Below are positions 45,101 through 53,391 of a DNA stretch of 64,000 bases, one piece after another. The position numbers and the translations under genes were made by a program. The notes under the pieces are model-generated. The model was not told the DNA's origin. It made no database searches and worked only from the letters and a program-made list of their open reading frames with translations. Within the stretch, counting starts at the first letter, position 1; each line of letters opens with the position of its first letter. This DNA is from Halicephalobus mephisto (lineage: Eukaryota; Nematoda; Chromadorea; Rhabditida; Panagrolaimidae), in contig SWDT01000225.1 of assembly GCA_009193035.1 (NCBI GenBank), positions 34,426-98,425 on the forward strand. Reading direction: 5' to 3'.

Positions 45101-47762
45101 AACAATAAAGATACAATTTACATATTTCCTGTCACCCAATTCAATCAAGAGTCTTAGTCACGCCCTACAGTATTCCATTTTCCGTGATATCCAGGATATC
45201 ACTTTAAATATTCTTTTTCTGTCCCAGCACTGCCACAGGTGCTGGAAATCACTTGTAATTGAATATAATCTAATCTGTTTAATTGTGGTCAATTGTAAGT
45301 GATTTCCAGCGCCTGTGGAGAATCTTATCTATATTCTACAGTATCCCACTTTCCTTGATATTCAGATTATCGATTCGGATATTTTTTTTGGGTCTAGTTT
45401 CTGTTCCAACATTGCCACAGGTGCCAGAAACCACTTATAATTGAACATAACCTAGTCTACTTGATTGTGGTCGATTGTAAGTGATTTTTAGCGCCTGTGG
45501 AGAATCTTATCTATATTCTACAGTATTCTACACTCCCTGATATCCAGGCTGTCACTTCTAATCCTTTCTTTCTAGTCCAGTTTCTGTTCCAACACTGCCA
45601 CAGATACTGGAAACCACTTATAATTGAACATAACCTAGTCTGCTTGATTGTGGTCAATTGTAATTTCCAGCGCCTGTGGAGAATCTTATCTATATTCTAC
45701 AATATTCTACACTCCCTGATATCCAGGCTATCACTTCTAATCCTCTCTTTCTAGTCCAGTTTCTGTTCCAGCACTGCCACAGATACTGGAAACCACAAAA
45801 CTGACAGTAATGAAACAGGCTCGATTGCGCTGAATTACAAATGATTTGCAGCACTTATAGAGAGTCTCATTCACGCCCTACAGTATCCCACACTCCCTGA
45901 TATTTAGGCTATCGCTTTGAATCCTCTCTGATCTAGTTTCTATCCCTATACTGAGTAGTAATTTTTAATTTATGAAATTTTTTGTATTTATCCTATTTCT
46001 TCTTTCTAGAACATTATTATTCAAAAATAAATAATGGATTCTAAATTCATTAAAAATCTATAAATTAAATTACAACTTTCATTTAAAATTTTTTTTAATT
46101 TTCACTTTTATTTTAAATTTTACATTTTTACTTAACTTTTCTTTCTACATTATTGTTGGTTAAAAATAATCAATATTATCTGAATTTTCACTAAAAAGTT
46201 TAAAAGTAAATTTTTAATTTTTATTTTAAAAAAAATTTCTTTTAATTTTCACTTTTATTTTAAATTTTAAATTTTATATTTTTTACTTTATTTTCTCGTT
46301 TTAGATTATTGTTGGTTAAAAATAATCAATATTATCTGAATTTTCACTAAAAAGTTTAAAAATAAATTACAATTTTTATTAAAATTTTTTTAAATTTTCA
46401 CTTTTATGTGAAATTTAAAATTTTATATTTTTTCCTTAATTTTTTTTTCAATTATCATTCATCACAACAAACAGCAGAATCTGAATCTATAAAAATAAAT
46501 TACAATTTTTATTTTAAAAAAATTTTATTTAATTTTCACTTTTATGTGAAATTTTATATTTTATATTTTATTTTTTTTTTTAAAAATGATTAATCAAAAC
46601 AAACAGATTCTGAATGGATATCTAACAAGCTGAAAAGTAAAAGATGGATTTTAAAAAACCCACTTCGATTAAAATTATTTTTTTTAAATTACGAAAAAAA
46701 ATTATTTAAAAAAAAAATAAAATTCTACTGGATTTAAAAAAGTAATATCCGTTTGGAAGATTAGAAAAAGTAAAAACGAAACAAAATCCAGGATTAAACA
46801 AGAGTAATCTTCTTCAAAAAATTACGTAACAGAAGCCAAAAAAAATTTTTAACTTACGGATTCATTTTCGGAGTTTTTTTAAAATAATTATTTTAAAAAA
46901 AAATTTTATATTTTAAAAATTTTTTATTTTCAAGCTCTCTGGCAACCGTAATACGTGAATAGGAAAAAGTAAAAATCAAAAAAAGCGAAACAAGTGAGTT
47001 TTCCCATCCACATGAAAAACGCCTTAGGCAAAATTACTCTGAACAATTTTCCCCCGAGGAAAAAGTGGGTAAAAATCATTCAAAATTTTAAAGGTCGAAA
47101 GAAATTAGATAAATACTAAAAAATCAATGAACATAAAAAAGTGCTAAAAAGGTCAAAAAGGGTCAAAGAAGGTCAAGAGGGGTCAAAAAAGATCAAAGAA
47201 GGTCAAGAGAGGTCAAAAAAGTTCAAAGAAAGTCAAGAAGGATCAAGAAGAGGTCAAAAAAATTTAAAATAATTTTAAAAAATTAATGTTGGAAGAATTT
47301 TAAAAAAATCAAAGAAATTTTTTAAGTGCTCAAAAAGGTCAAGGAGATTTTTAAAGTTCAAAAAAATTAAATAAAAATGTTAAAAAAATTAAAATAATTT
47401 TAAAAATCTAGATTAGAGGAATTTTTAAAAAATTAATAAAGGATAAAAAAAAATAAGAAACCTTAAAAGTCTTCAAGAGGATCAAATAGATTCTTAAAAA
47501 TCCAAAAACTTCAAAAATTAAATAAAGATATAAAAAATAAAATTTTAAATTTAATAATTTTTGAAAAATTTTAAAAACTATTTTTATTAATTTTCTAAAT
47601 TTGAAAATTTTTTAAAATATTTTTAATAATTTTTAATAATTTTCTAAATTTGGAAATATTTTTAAATATTTTTAATAATTTTTTAATTTTTCTAAATTTT
47701 TAATTTTTTTAAAAATGTTTAATAATTTTTTAATTTTAAAAACTCACAGTTGATTCGGACAT
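30190..47762 (-). CDS. Doublecortin x2 - IQ x2 - PLAT x5 protein (RP1/LOXHD1-like domain mix)
   Basis: Nine minus-strand exons are proposed: 47762-47748, 41674-41471, 37868-37708, 35252-33602, 33196-33070, 33026-32463, 32410-32262, 31787-30912, 30411-30190. All junctions are GT-AG and frame-consistent, giving 1322 aa. Doublecortin domain 1 (about 58-140) includes TVFFYKEGDHYFTGLRVPVS; domain 2 (about 192-268) includes QLFFVLNGHPGRIYRIVLSP. A Ser/Asp/Glu-rich spacer holds two IQ motifs (TIQAYTRGHLTRKK, about 497-511; IIQKNFRGYLVRKK, about 576-590). PLAT domains follow from about 638: TYLVRIFTGNRWAADTETDL...LHGDDGESEKR, then four more diverged copies. Doublecortin binds microtubules, IQ binds calmodulin or myosin light chains, and PLAT binds lipid or membrane proteins, so a microtubule-membrane linker, perhaps ciliary, is inferred. 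Least certain is the 5-codon first exon, 6 kb upstream. Confidence 0.87.
30413..30911 (-). repeat. Intron of the doublecortin-PLAT gene, AATTATAAATTTTCGAA array
   Basis: Repeats of AAAATTATAAATTTTCGAA and AATTTACGATTTTTTT at about 40-45 bp spacing between exons 8 and 9. Confidence 0.75.
31790..32225. repeat. Tandem repeat of CATATATGA type, about 43-bp unit
   Basis: CCATATATCAAAAGTCTCAT plus ATATGAAGAACTTCAAAAATT is repeated about six times, then degenerates. The array fills the intron between exons 7 and 8 of the doublecortin-PLAT gene and begins right at the exon 8 acceptor. The palindromic core TCATATATGA recurs in three other arrays in this window. Confidence 0.9.
33200..33600. repeat. 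Intron of the doublecortin-PLAT gene: A-rich simple sequence and two AATGTATAAA units
   Basis: 33240-33310 is an AAAAAATAAAAAAAATAAAA simple repeat. 33350-33570 has two diverged copies of an approximately 130-bp segment with AAAATGTATAAA and AATTATTTGGAAATAAAGCA. Confidence 0.7.
35300..35920. repeat. Tandem repeat of TTCCAGAAGTCTCTAGAATC type
   Basis: Units of 60-115 bp with TTCATTAGCTTCTGGAAG, GTTTATATAAAATTCTAG and TTCCAGAAGTCTCTAGAATC, about seven copies, in the intron between exons 3 and 4 of the doublecortin-PLAT gene. Confidence 0.85.
36270..37520. repeat. Two tandem arrays with GGTGAGAC / GGTCCCAAG words
   Basis: 36270-36930: about five copies of a 110-150 bp unit with TTTTTAGTCCTGACTGGAAA, TTCGTGGTGAGACAATTTT, TTACAGTAAGAATTCCTCAT and TTCACGATGATATCAAAATG. 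37255-37500: four or five copies of TTTGGTCCCAAGTGGAAAAT plus TTTCAAATTCTTTTCAAGAT. An open 200-codon frame across the second array is a repeat artefact with no domain. Confidence 0.85.
37900..38520. repeat. Tandem repeat with ATTCATATATGAAATTT, about 140-bp unit
   Basis: About four copies containing AAATTCATATATGAAATTT, GGATTCTGCATATTTTAA and ACATGATAAAAAATCTT, within the intron between exons 2 and 3 of the doublecortin-PLAT gene. It shares the CATATATG palindrome with other arrays. Confidence 0.8.
38814..38883 (-). tRNA. Degenerate tRNA or tRNA-derived repeat
   Basis: On the minus strand TGGTTTAGTGG (38876-38866) is a perfect pol III A box and AGTTCGGCTCC (38833-38823) a near-B box. The T stem CAGGA/TCCTG pairs perfectly around a 7-base loop, and spacing gives a 70-base tRNA with the A box T at position 8. 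The acceptor stem (TGTTTGT against ACTGGTG) pairs mainly by G-T wobble with one mismatch, and the D and anticodon stems are poor. The loop would place GTT as anticodon, but confidence is low. A pseudo-tRNA or SINE head is more likely than a working tRNA. Confidence 0.4.
38900..40320. repeat. Non-coding intron stretch with short arrays
   Basis: 39240-39390: four copies of TTTTTATAAAAAAAATATTT at 33-bp spacing. 39400-39800: diverged CTTCCAGAATC/TTTCTGAAATC repeats. 39830-40300: A/T tracts with GAAATTTTTCGAAATTTT words. Part of the doublecortin-PLAT intron; no exon seen. Confidence 0.7.
40386..40528 (-). other. Possible alternative first exon of the doublecortin-PLAT gene
   Basis: A GC-richer patch in the large intron contains a minus-strand ATG (near 40528) opening MSTSQKRTTSARGIVAESNE and running to a TAG at about 40380. 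It lies between exons 2 and 3, so a promoter here would give a protein lacking part of the first doublecortin domain. No clear in-frame donor is seen. Speculative. Confidence 0.15.
40530..41060. repeat. Tandem repeat, about 125-bp unit, four copies
   Basis: Units contain AACAGTCATTTGAGATAC, AAGATAAATTAAGCTGAAAA and TATTTATTTTGTATGATTTT. Intronic. Confidence 0.88.
41145..41465. repeat. Tandem repeat, about 126-bp unit, three copies beside exon 2
   Basis: Units contain AAACTAAATGTTTCAGACAA, AACTTCTCTACAGTC and GATCGGTATCTTAGGAAGTA. The third, partial copy runs to within a few bases of the exon 2 donor of the doublecortin-PLAT gene. Confidence 0.88.
41690..42480. repeat. Tandem repeats, about 115-bp unit, then AAAAGTTAAAAATCGAAAA array
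   Basis: 41690-42140: four copies with GTTTTTCGTGGTGAGAG, TTGAATTTCATCTTC and TTAACGGTCTCACAACGATG. 42295-42480: about nine copies of AAAAGTTAAAAATCGAAAA. Intronic. Confidence 0.85.
42760..43870. repeat. A/T tract arrays in doublecortin-PLAT intron 1
   Basis: 42960-43380: five copies of TTTTTTTAAATCAGAAAATT plus AAAAAAATATGTTTTTAAAA. 43575-43870: three copies of TAAAATTTTACATTTTTATT with GTTCGAAAAGTAAAAATGTT. No coding potential. Confidence 0.8.
44240..44860. repeat. Tandem repeat, about 150-170 bp unit, three to four copies
   Basis: Units contain AAAAACTCACTTAATTA, AATCGAAGAATCCTAAAATT, GTTGCTCGAGATCTTCCCTT and TTTTTACATTTCATATAT. Intronic. Confidence 0.88.
45155..45960. repeat. Hairpin-forming tandem repeat, about 178-bp unit, four to five copies
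   Basis: Each unit contains TGCCACAGGTGCTGGAAATC and, about 60 bases on, its near complement GATTTCCAGCGCCTGTGG, giving a stem of around 30 bp. Between units lie CTACAGTATTCCACACTCCC, TGATATCCAGGCTATCAC and CTAGTCCAGTTTCTGTTCC. The last two words are the reverse complement of words in the 18340-18735 array. Confidence 0.88.
46010..46610. repeat. Tandem repeat, about 150-170 bp A/T-rich unit
   Basis: Units contain GGTTAAAAATAATCAATATT, ATCTGAATTTTCACTAAAA and TTTAATTTTCACTTTTA; three to four diverged copies. Intronic. Confidence 0.75.
46615..47740. repeat. Remainder of doublecortin-PLAT intron 1: AAGGTCAAAG array and A/T tracts
   Basis: 47120-47270 repeats AAAGGTCAAAGAAGGTCAAG in a 13-16 bp rhythm; AAAGGTCA words resemble nuclear-receptor half sites but are here a simple repeat. 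47560-47730 is TTTTTAATAATTTTTAATTT. No exon seen until the ATG at 47762. Confidence 0.7.
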
Positions 47763-48050
47763 TTCGCACAAATCCCAGGGATTACTGTAGATCCATTAAA
47801 TTAATTAAGTTGGTAAATGCCTGAAAAAATAAAAAATAATCAAAATCCAGGAAATTTAAAAAATTAAAAAATAAAATTTCTCATTTAAGTAGTAGTAGGT
47901 TTTCCGGTTGTCAAAGCGACGAACAGGTTGGTATTGACTCAAGCGAAAAAGACAAAAACGAAATTATCTGTCTTCAGAAAAAAATTAGAAATAGGTTCTA
48001 AGTAAAAAATGAAAATTTCGAAAACACAAAGTTCAAAAAGATCATTGAAA
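47763..48050 (-). promoter_or_regulatory. 5' leader and upstream region of the doublecortin-PLAT gene
   Basis: A TTTTTTCAG acceptor ending at 47821 would leave a 58-base leader before the ATG at 47762, as in trans-spliced nematode genes. Upstream sequence to 48050 is the least repetitive in the area. No TATA or defined site is claimed. Confidence 0.4.
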
Positions 48051-48890
48051 AATTAATTTTAAAAATTAACATAAAAATTAATTTTTAAAATTAACATAAA
48101 AATTAATTTTTTTCAAAACTGGTCTCGAAGGGAATTTCTAGAATTTGTTGAAAATTATGGTAATTTTATTATTTATTTAAATATTTCGAAATTAATTATA
48201 TTTTAAAAATTTTTTTTTTCAAAATTGGTCTCGAGGGGAATTTCCAAACAATACAGTAATCTATTTCGTAATTTCACTTTTATATAGATATTTCGAAATT
48301 AATTTTTTTCAAAACTGATCTCGAAGGGAATTTCTAGAACTTGTTGAAAATTAAGGTAATTTTACTTTTACATAGATATTTCGAAATTAATTTTTTTCAA
48401 AACTGGTCTCGAGGGGAATTTCCAAACAATACAGTAATCTATTTCGTAATTTTACTTTTATATAGATATTTCGAAATCAGTCATATTTAATAAATTATTT
48501 TTTTCAAAATTGGTCTCGAAGGGAATTTTCAGAACCCTTTAGAAACTACAGTAATCTACTTGGTAATTATAATTTTACAAAATAGTTGTTTCGTAATCTT
48601 TCAAAATTCCGAAATCAGTCATATTTTAGAAATTAATTTTTTCGAAATTGTCCCGACACGAAAATCCATAAATTTTTAAAAACTACAGTATCCTATTTGA
48701 TAATTTTATTTTTACAAAGTTATTTTATAATTTTGAAAAATTCCGAAATTGGCTGCATTACTGTAAAAATTAAAAAATAATTTTTTTGCGAAATGGTCTC
48801 GACAAGAATTTTTGAATTTTTTTGAAACAAAAAATTTATGAAAATTATACTGTAATTTTGAGAAAATTTCGAAATTATTTTTTTTAATAT
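48050..48890. repeat. Tandem repeat with GGTCTCGAAGGGAATTT, about 110-130 bp unit
   Basis: At least six copies with TTCAAAACTGGTCTCGAAGG, ACAGTAATCTATTTCGTAAT and ATATAGATATTTCGAAAT. This is the GGTCTCG family seen in several introns, here in intergenic DNA. Confidence 0.85.
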
Positions 48891-49260
48891 ATTTTTTTAG
48901 ATAAATCCAAAAAGTTCTAGATTACGGTACATAGGACACATGAGTTTTCGTCGATTTTTAAAGTTGATTTTTTAAATTAAAATTTTAATTAAAATTTAAA
49001 AAAATTACAGTATTCCATCAGAAAAAAGTTTTTAAAAATTAAAATATAGAAAATCAATTGGATTAAATTGTTGAAAATGGAAAATAAAAATTATTATTGA
49101 ATTTTGTCATTTACAAAAAAAGCAAGAATCCTCCTAGAGAAGTCCCTGAGGGGATGCAATTTAGAGATTATGAAATCAAAATGAGTTCCTCCTGCAGACC
49201 GTTTTGAATCAGAAGTTTCATTTTGGAGTACTTATTAACTAATTTTGAATATCAAATTTT
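48890..49260. other. Intergenic spacer, no gene seen
   Basis: A/T tracts with one less AT-rich patch (49120-49250, AATCCTCCTAGAGAAGTCCC). No frame or splice structure of note. Confidence 0.3.
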
Positions 49261-50420
49261 TTGAATTTTATATATGAAAAGTTGAATTTTTCCTAAATTC
49301 ATATATGAAAAACTAAATTTATAAAAATTGATATATAAAAAGTTGAATTTAAAAAAAATTCATATATAAGAAACTAAATTTGTAAAAATTCATATATGAA
49401 AAGTTAAATTTTTTTTAAATTCATATATGAAAAACTAAATTTATAAAAATTGATATATGAAAAGTTAGATTTTCAAAAAATTCATATATGAAAAGTTAAA
49501 TTTTAAAAAAGTCCATATATAAGAAACTAAATTTTTTTAAAATTCATATATGAAAAACTAAATTTTAAAAAAATTCATATATGAAAAGTTAAATTTTTTT
49601 TAAATTCATATATGAAAAACTAAATTTTTTTTAAATTCATATATGAAAAGTTAAATTTTTTAAAAATTCATATATGAAAAACTAAATTTTCAAAAAATTC
49701 ATATATGAAATTTTAGTTTTTAGGGTTTGTATTTTACATAAGTACCTCATCAGAAGCATTTGTGGAGTAGATTCAGCTTTAGTATTGAGGACTTCTAATT
49801 AAGTACCTATTTATTTGGTTATTTGAGAGCTCAAAGACCGACAAAGGAACGCGGAAAACAAAAATGTTTCTCTCCAAAAACCCCACGGAAAAATTTAAAT
49901 ACAAAATTACTTTTTTAAATTATTTTCTCACAAAAAGTTTTTAAAATAGAAATCACAATATGGAAAAGTTCAGAATAGTGTTTAAAATTCGGATTCAAAA
50001 AATTCATATATGAAATTTTAAAATTCAAAATTTTATTTATTTTTAAATTACTTCAATTTTTGAATTAATTTATAAAAAACAGTTAAATTCAAAATTTAAT
50101 ATAAAACTAATAAATAAATTCAAATTCGAAAAAAATTCATATATGAGGTTTTAAAATTTTATATTTTTCAATTTTTAAATTAATTTATAAAAAACAGTTA
50201 AATTCAAAATTTTGTATAAAATTAATAAGTAAATTCATATATGAAGTTTTAAAATTACTTCGATTTTCAAATATTTTTAAATTAATTTATAAAAAACAGT
50301 TAAATTTAAAATTTAATATAAAATTAATAAATAAATTCATATATGAAGTTTTAAAATTTTATATTTTTTAATTAATTTATAAAAAACAGTTAAATTTAAA
50401 ATTTAATATTTTTCAATTTT
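49260..50420. repeat. Two TCATATATGA arrays
   Basis: 49260-49710: about sixteen copies of AAATTCATATATGAAAA with alternating ACTAAATTT and GTTAAATTT, unit about 30 bp. 49990-50410: four copies of a 110-bp unit with AAATTCATATATGAAGTTTT and TTATAAAAAACAGTTAAATT. A less repetitive patch (49730-49870) separates them. Confidence 0.9.
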
Positions 50421-51110
50421 TCTTTCGTCTAAGACATTGAAAAATAAGTGATATCAAGGGCATTGAAAGCAGACACTGACTACCTGTTTACCAGCTCTAG
50501 AAGAGAAACTACAAAAACGCAAAATTGATTTTTATATTAAAAAAAATTAATTATATTTCTCATTTTTTAAATTTCTTTAAATTTTAAAATTTTTAAACAT
50601 GTTTTAAATTTTTTAAATTTCTTTAAAATATTAATTTAAAATTTTCAAAAATTTTATTTTTTTTAAATTTTTACTTTTTTATTTTTTTTATTTTTTTTAA
50701 AATTTAAAAATTTTAATTTTTTAATTTTTTTTTAATTTTAAAATTTTTATTTTTTTAATTTTTTTAAAATTTAAAAATTTTTATTTTTTTTAGGTTAATT
50801 TTTTCGGTCCTTAAAATCCTATTTAAAAAAATTTAAAAATCGAAATTAATAAAAATCAAAAAATATTTTGAAAAAACAACTACCGTATGCCCCAGCTGAT
50901 TTCGATTAAGAAAAATTAAAAATGACCAAAAATTCGAAGAAAACTGATGATATATGAAGGCTTACTGTACTAAAAAGCTGTTTTTTAATTATGTCCGTAT
51001 TTTTTAAAACGTAATTGTTCTGTGGGATAAGCTACATCGCGTTTTTCTGGCGACAAAGACAGGAAGAAGGTGTGGAACAAAGTAGACTACGACAATTCTA
51101 ACATCATATT
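50420..51110. other. Intergenic spacer with low-complexity core and one GC-richer patch
   Basis: 50540-50800 is nearly pure T/A tract. 50990-51110 is GC-richer, containing GGATAAGCTACATCGCGTTT and GGAAGAAGGTGTGGAACAAA, but has no convincing frame. Possible regulatory DNA. Confidence 0.3.
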
Positions 51111-51114
51111 ATCT

Positions 51115-51570
51115 AAAAAATTTATTTTTATTAAATTCCAAAATTAATTTTTTTATTTTAAAAATCAAAAATAAACTTTTTTTAAAATAAAAATTTTATT
51201 TTAATTATAAAATTTAATCTTATTAATTCCAAAATTAATTTTTTTATTTTAAAAATCAAAAATAAACTTTTTTTAAAATAAAAATTTTATTTTAATTATA
51301 AAATTTAATTTTATTAATTCCAAAATTAATTTTTTTATTTTAAAAATCAAAAATAAACTTTTTTTTAAATAAAAAAATTTCTTACTGTTAAAATTATTTT
51401 TTTTAATTCCAAAATTAATTTTTTTCCACTTTAAAGATCAAAAATAAACTTTTTTTTAAATAAAAATTTTTTTTAATTATAAAATTTAATTTTATTAATT
51501 CCAAAATTAATTTTTTTTTATTTTAAAAATCAAAAATAAACTTTTTTTTAAATAAAAAATTAATTTATTT
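51115..51570. repeat. Tandem repeat, about 90-bp A/T unit, five copies
   Basis: Units contain AATTCCAAAATTAATTTTTT and TTTAAAAATCAAAAATAAAC. Intergenic. Confidence 0.88.
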
Positions 51571-51769
51571 TTATTTTTAAAATCAATTTTTTTAGAAATT
51601 GTTTCAGGACGAATTTCTGAATTTTTCATTGGAAAATTAAAAAATTTTTGAAGGAATTTTGGAATTTTGGGAGCTTAGAAGAATTTTAACAAGATTCTGG
51701 AAAATTTGGAAATTCTATGAAATTTTGAAAGTTTTCGAAATTTCGGAAATGTCAATTTAGATAATTGGA

Positions 51770-52140
51770 AATTTTAGAAACTTCTATTCGATTTTGAAGA
51801 TTTATGAAAATTCCAATCAGATTTAGGGGGATTCCAGAAACCTCCATTGGATACTGTAGGATTCTGAAAACTCCCACTGAAGTCCAAAAAATTCCAAAAA
51901 CTTTTATTAGATTTTAAAAGATTTCAAAAATCCCCAATGTATACTGTAGGATTCCAGAAATCCCCACTGGATACTGTAGGATTCCAGAAACCTCCACTGT
52001 ATACTGTAGAATTTCAAAAATCCCCACTGGATACTGTAGGATTTCAAAAATCCCCAATGTATAATGTAGAATTTCAAAAATCCCCATTGTATAATATAGG
52101 ATTCCAGAAACCTACTGAAATCCGGAGACCTCTAAAATTT
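51770..52140. repeat. Tandem repeat, about 30-bp unit (CCCCACTGGATACTGTAGGA)
   Basis: About ten copies of AAATCCCCACTGGATACTGT plus AGGATTTCAA. Because 30 is divisible by three, one + frame stays open and would encode a repeated TVGFQKSP peptide; that is a by-product of the array and not a gene. Confidence 0.9.
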
Positions 52141-52446
52141 TTCACTAAAAACTGTAGAATTCTGAAAACATCCAGAATTTTTAATTGGATTCTGGAAAAT
52201 TTCAGAAAATTTTTCAAATCTTACAAAATCTCAATTTTTAAATTTTAATTGTTTTCAAATTAAAAATTAACTAAAAATTTCAGACAATAATAAAAAAACA
52301 AAAAATTTTAATTCTACGTTTAGATACAGCTTGAAAACTTAAAATTCACATTTAAGACTGTCTTAAAATGGATTAGTTCTAATTTAAAAAAGTAGTAATT
52401 TTATTCGTTTGCGGAAATCGAACACGTACACAGCTGAATTTTCCAC

Positions 52447-53045
52447 TGCAAACAAAAACGTAATTTTTAACTCAGTAACAATTGCGAAATTTGATGAAAA
52501 TAAAACATAATAGTGACGATTTCAATTTGTTACTAATCCAAAAGTTATATTTTTTGTATAATAACTTACAATATTTAGTTTTTATATAATAAACTAAATC
52601 TTGATTGATATTTTACACAAAAAACGTAATTTTTAACTCAGTAACAATTGCGAAATATGACTAAAATGTAACACAATCGTATTTTCCATGAATATTAAAC
52701 ATTTGTGACGAAAAGTCAACACAATTGTCACATTTTTCATCAATATTTGACATTTGTAACGAAAATAAAACATAATAGTGACGATTTCAATTTTTTATTA
52801 ATCCAAAAATTATATTTTTTGTATAATAACTAACAATATTTAATTTTTATATAATAAACTAAATCTTGATTGATATTTTACACAAAAAATGTAATTTTTA
52901 ACTCAGTAACAATTGCGAAAAATGACAAAAATGTAACACAATCGTATTTTCCATGGATATTAAATATTTGTTACTAAAATTACAAATAATAATGAAAATT
53001 TGCATTTGTTATTGTCCTAAAAGTTATATTTTTTGTGTGTGCAAA
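52447..53045. mobile_element. Cluster of inverted-repeat elements (same family as 16853-17006)
   Basis: Three head-to-tail copies of AAAAACGTAATTTTTAACTC plus AGTAACAATTGCGAAA alternate with AAAAGTTATATTTTTTGTAT ends, and the outermost right end complements the left. Internal words such as CATAATAGTGACGATTTCAA are shared with the solitary element at 16853-17006. This looks like nested or tandem MITE insertions. No coding capacity. Confidence 0.7.
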
Positions 53046-53391
53046 TACAACCTTCCTCGTCACATGTGTTTCTTCAATGTGACGTCAGCTGAAAGAAATG
53101 TAAATTTAAATAATATAAATGATTAATGAAAAATTTTAAAACTGTCTCGAGACGAATTTTTGGAAGTTTTTGAAAATCATAAAAATCAAAATTAAAAATA
53201 TTTTTAATTCTAAAAAAATCTTTATAAATGCCCATCAAGATCACAATATACTGTAACTGTATATTCTGGATATTAATCGATCAAGGTCCCACAAAACTAC
53301 TAGTCTGAATCTCAGCTGCAGATACCGTAGTTCAGTTTAGGGTATTAAGGGGTCATTGTGAAGATTGAAGTACTTGGCTAGAACAAAAGAC

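Noticed and set aside
47120..47270. Cluster of nuclear-receptor half sites (AGGTCA)
   Set aside because: The AAAGGTCA words are part of a simple repeat that runs in one orientation and fades gradually; no reason to infer binding.
51937..52248. A 103-codon frame with repeated TVGFQKSP units
   Set aside because: The 30-bp repeat period is a multiple of three, so any stop-free frame stays open; no start context, splice sites or family resemblance.
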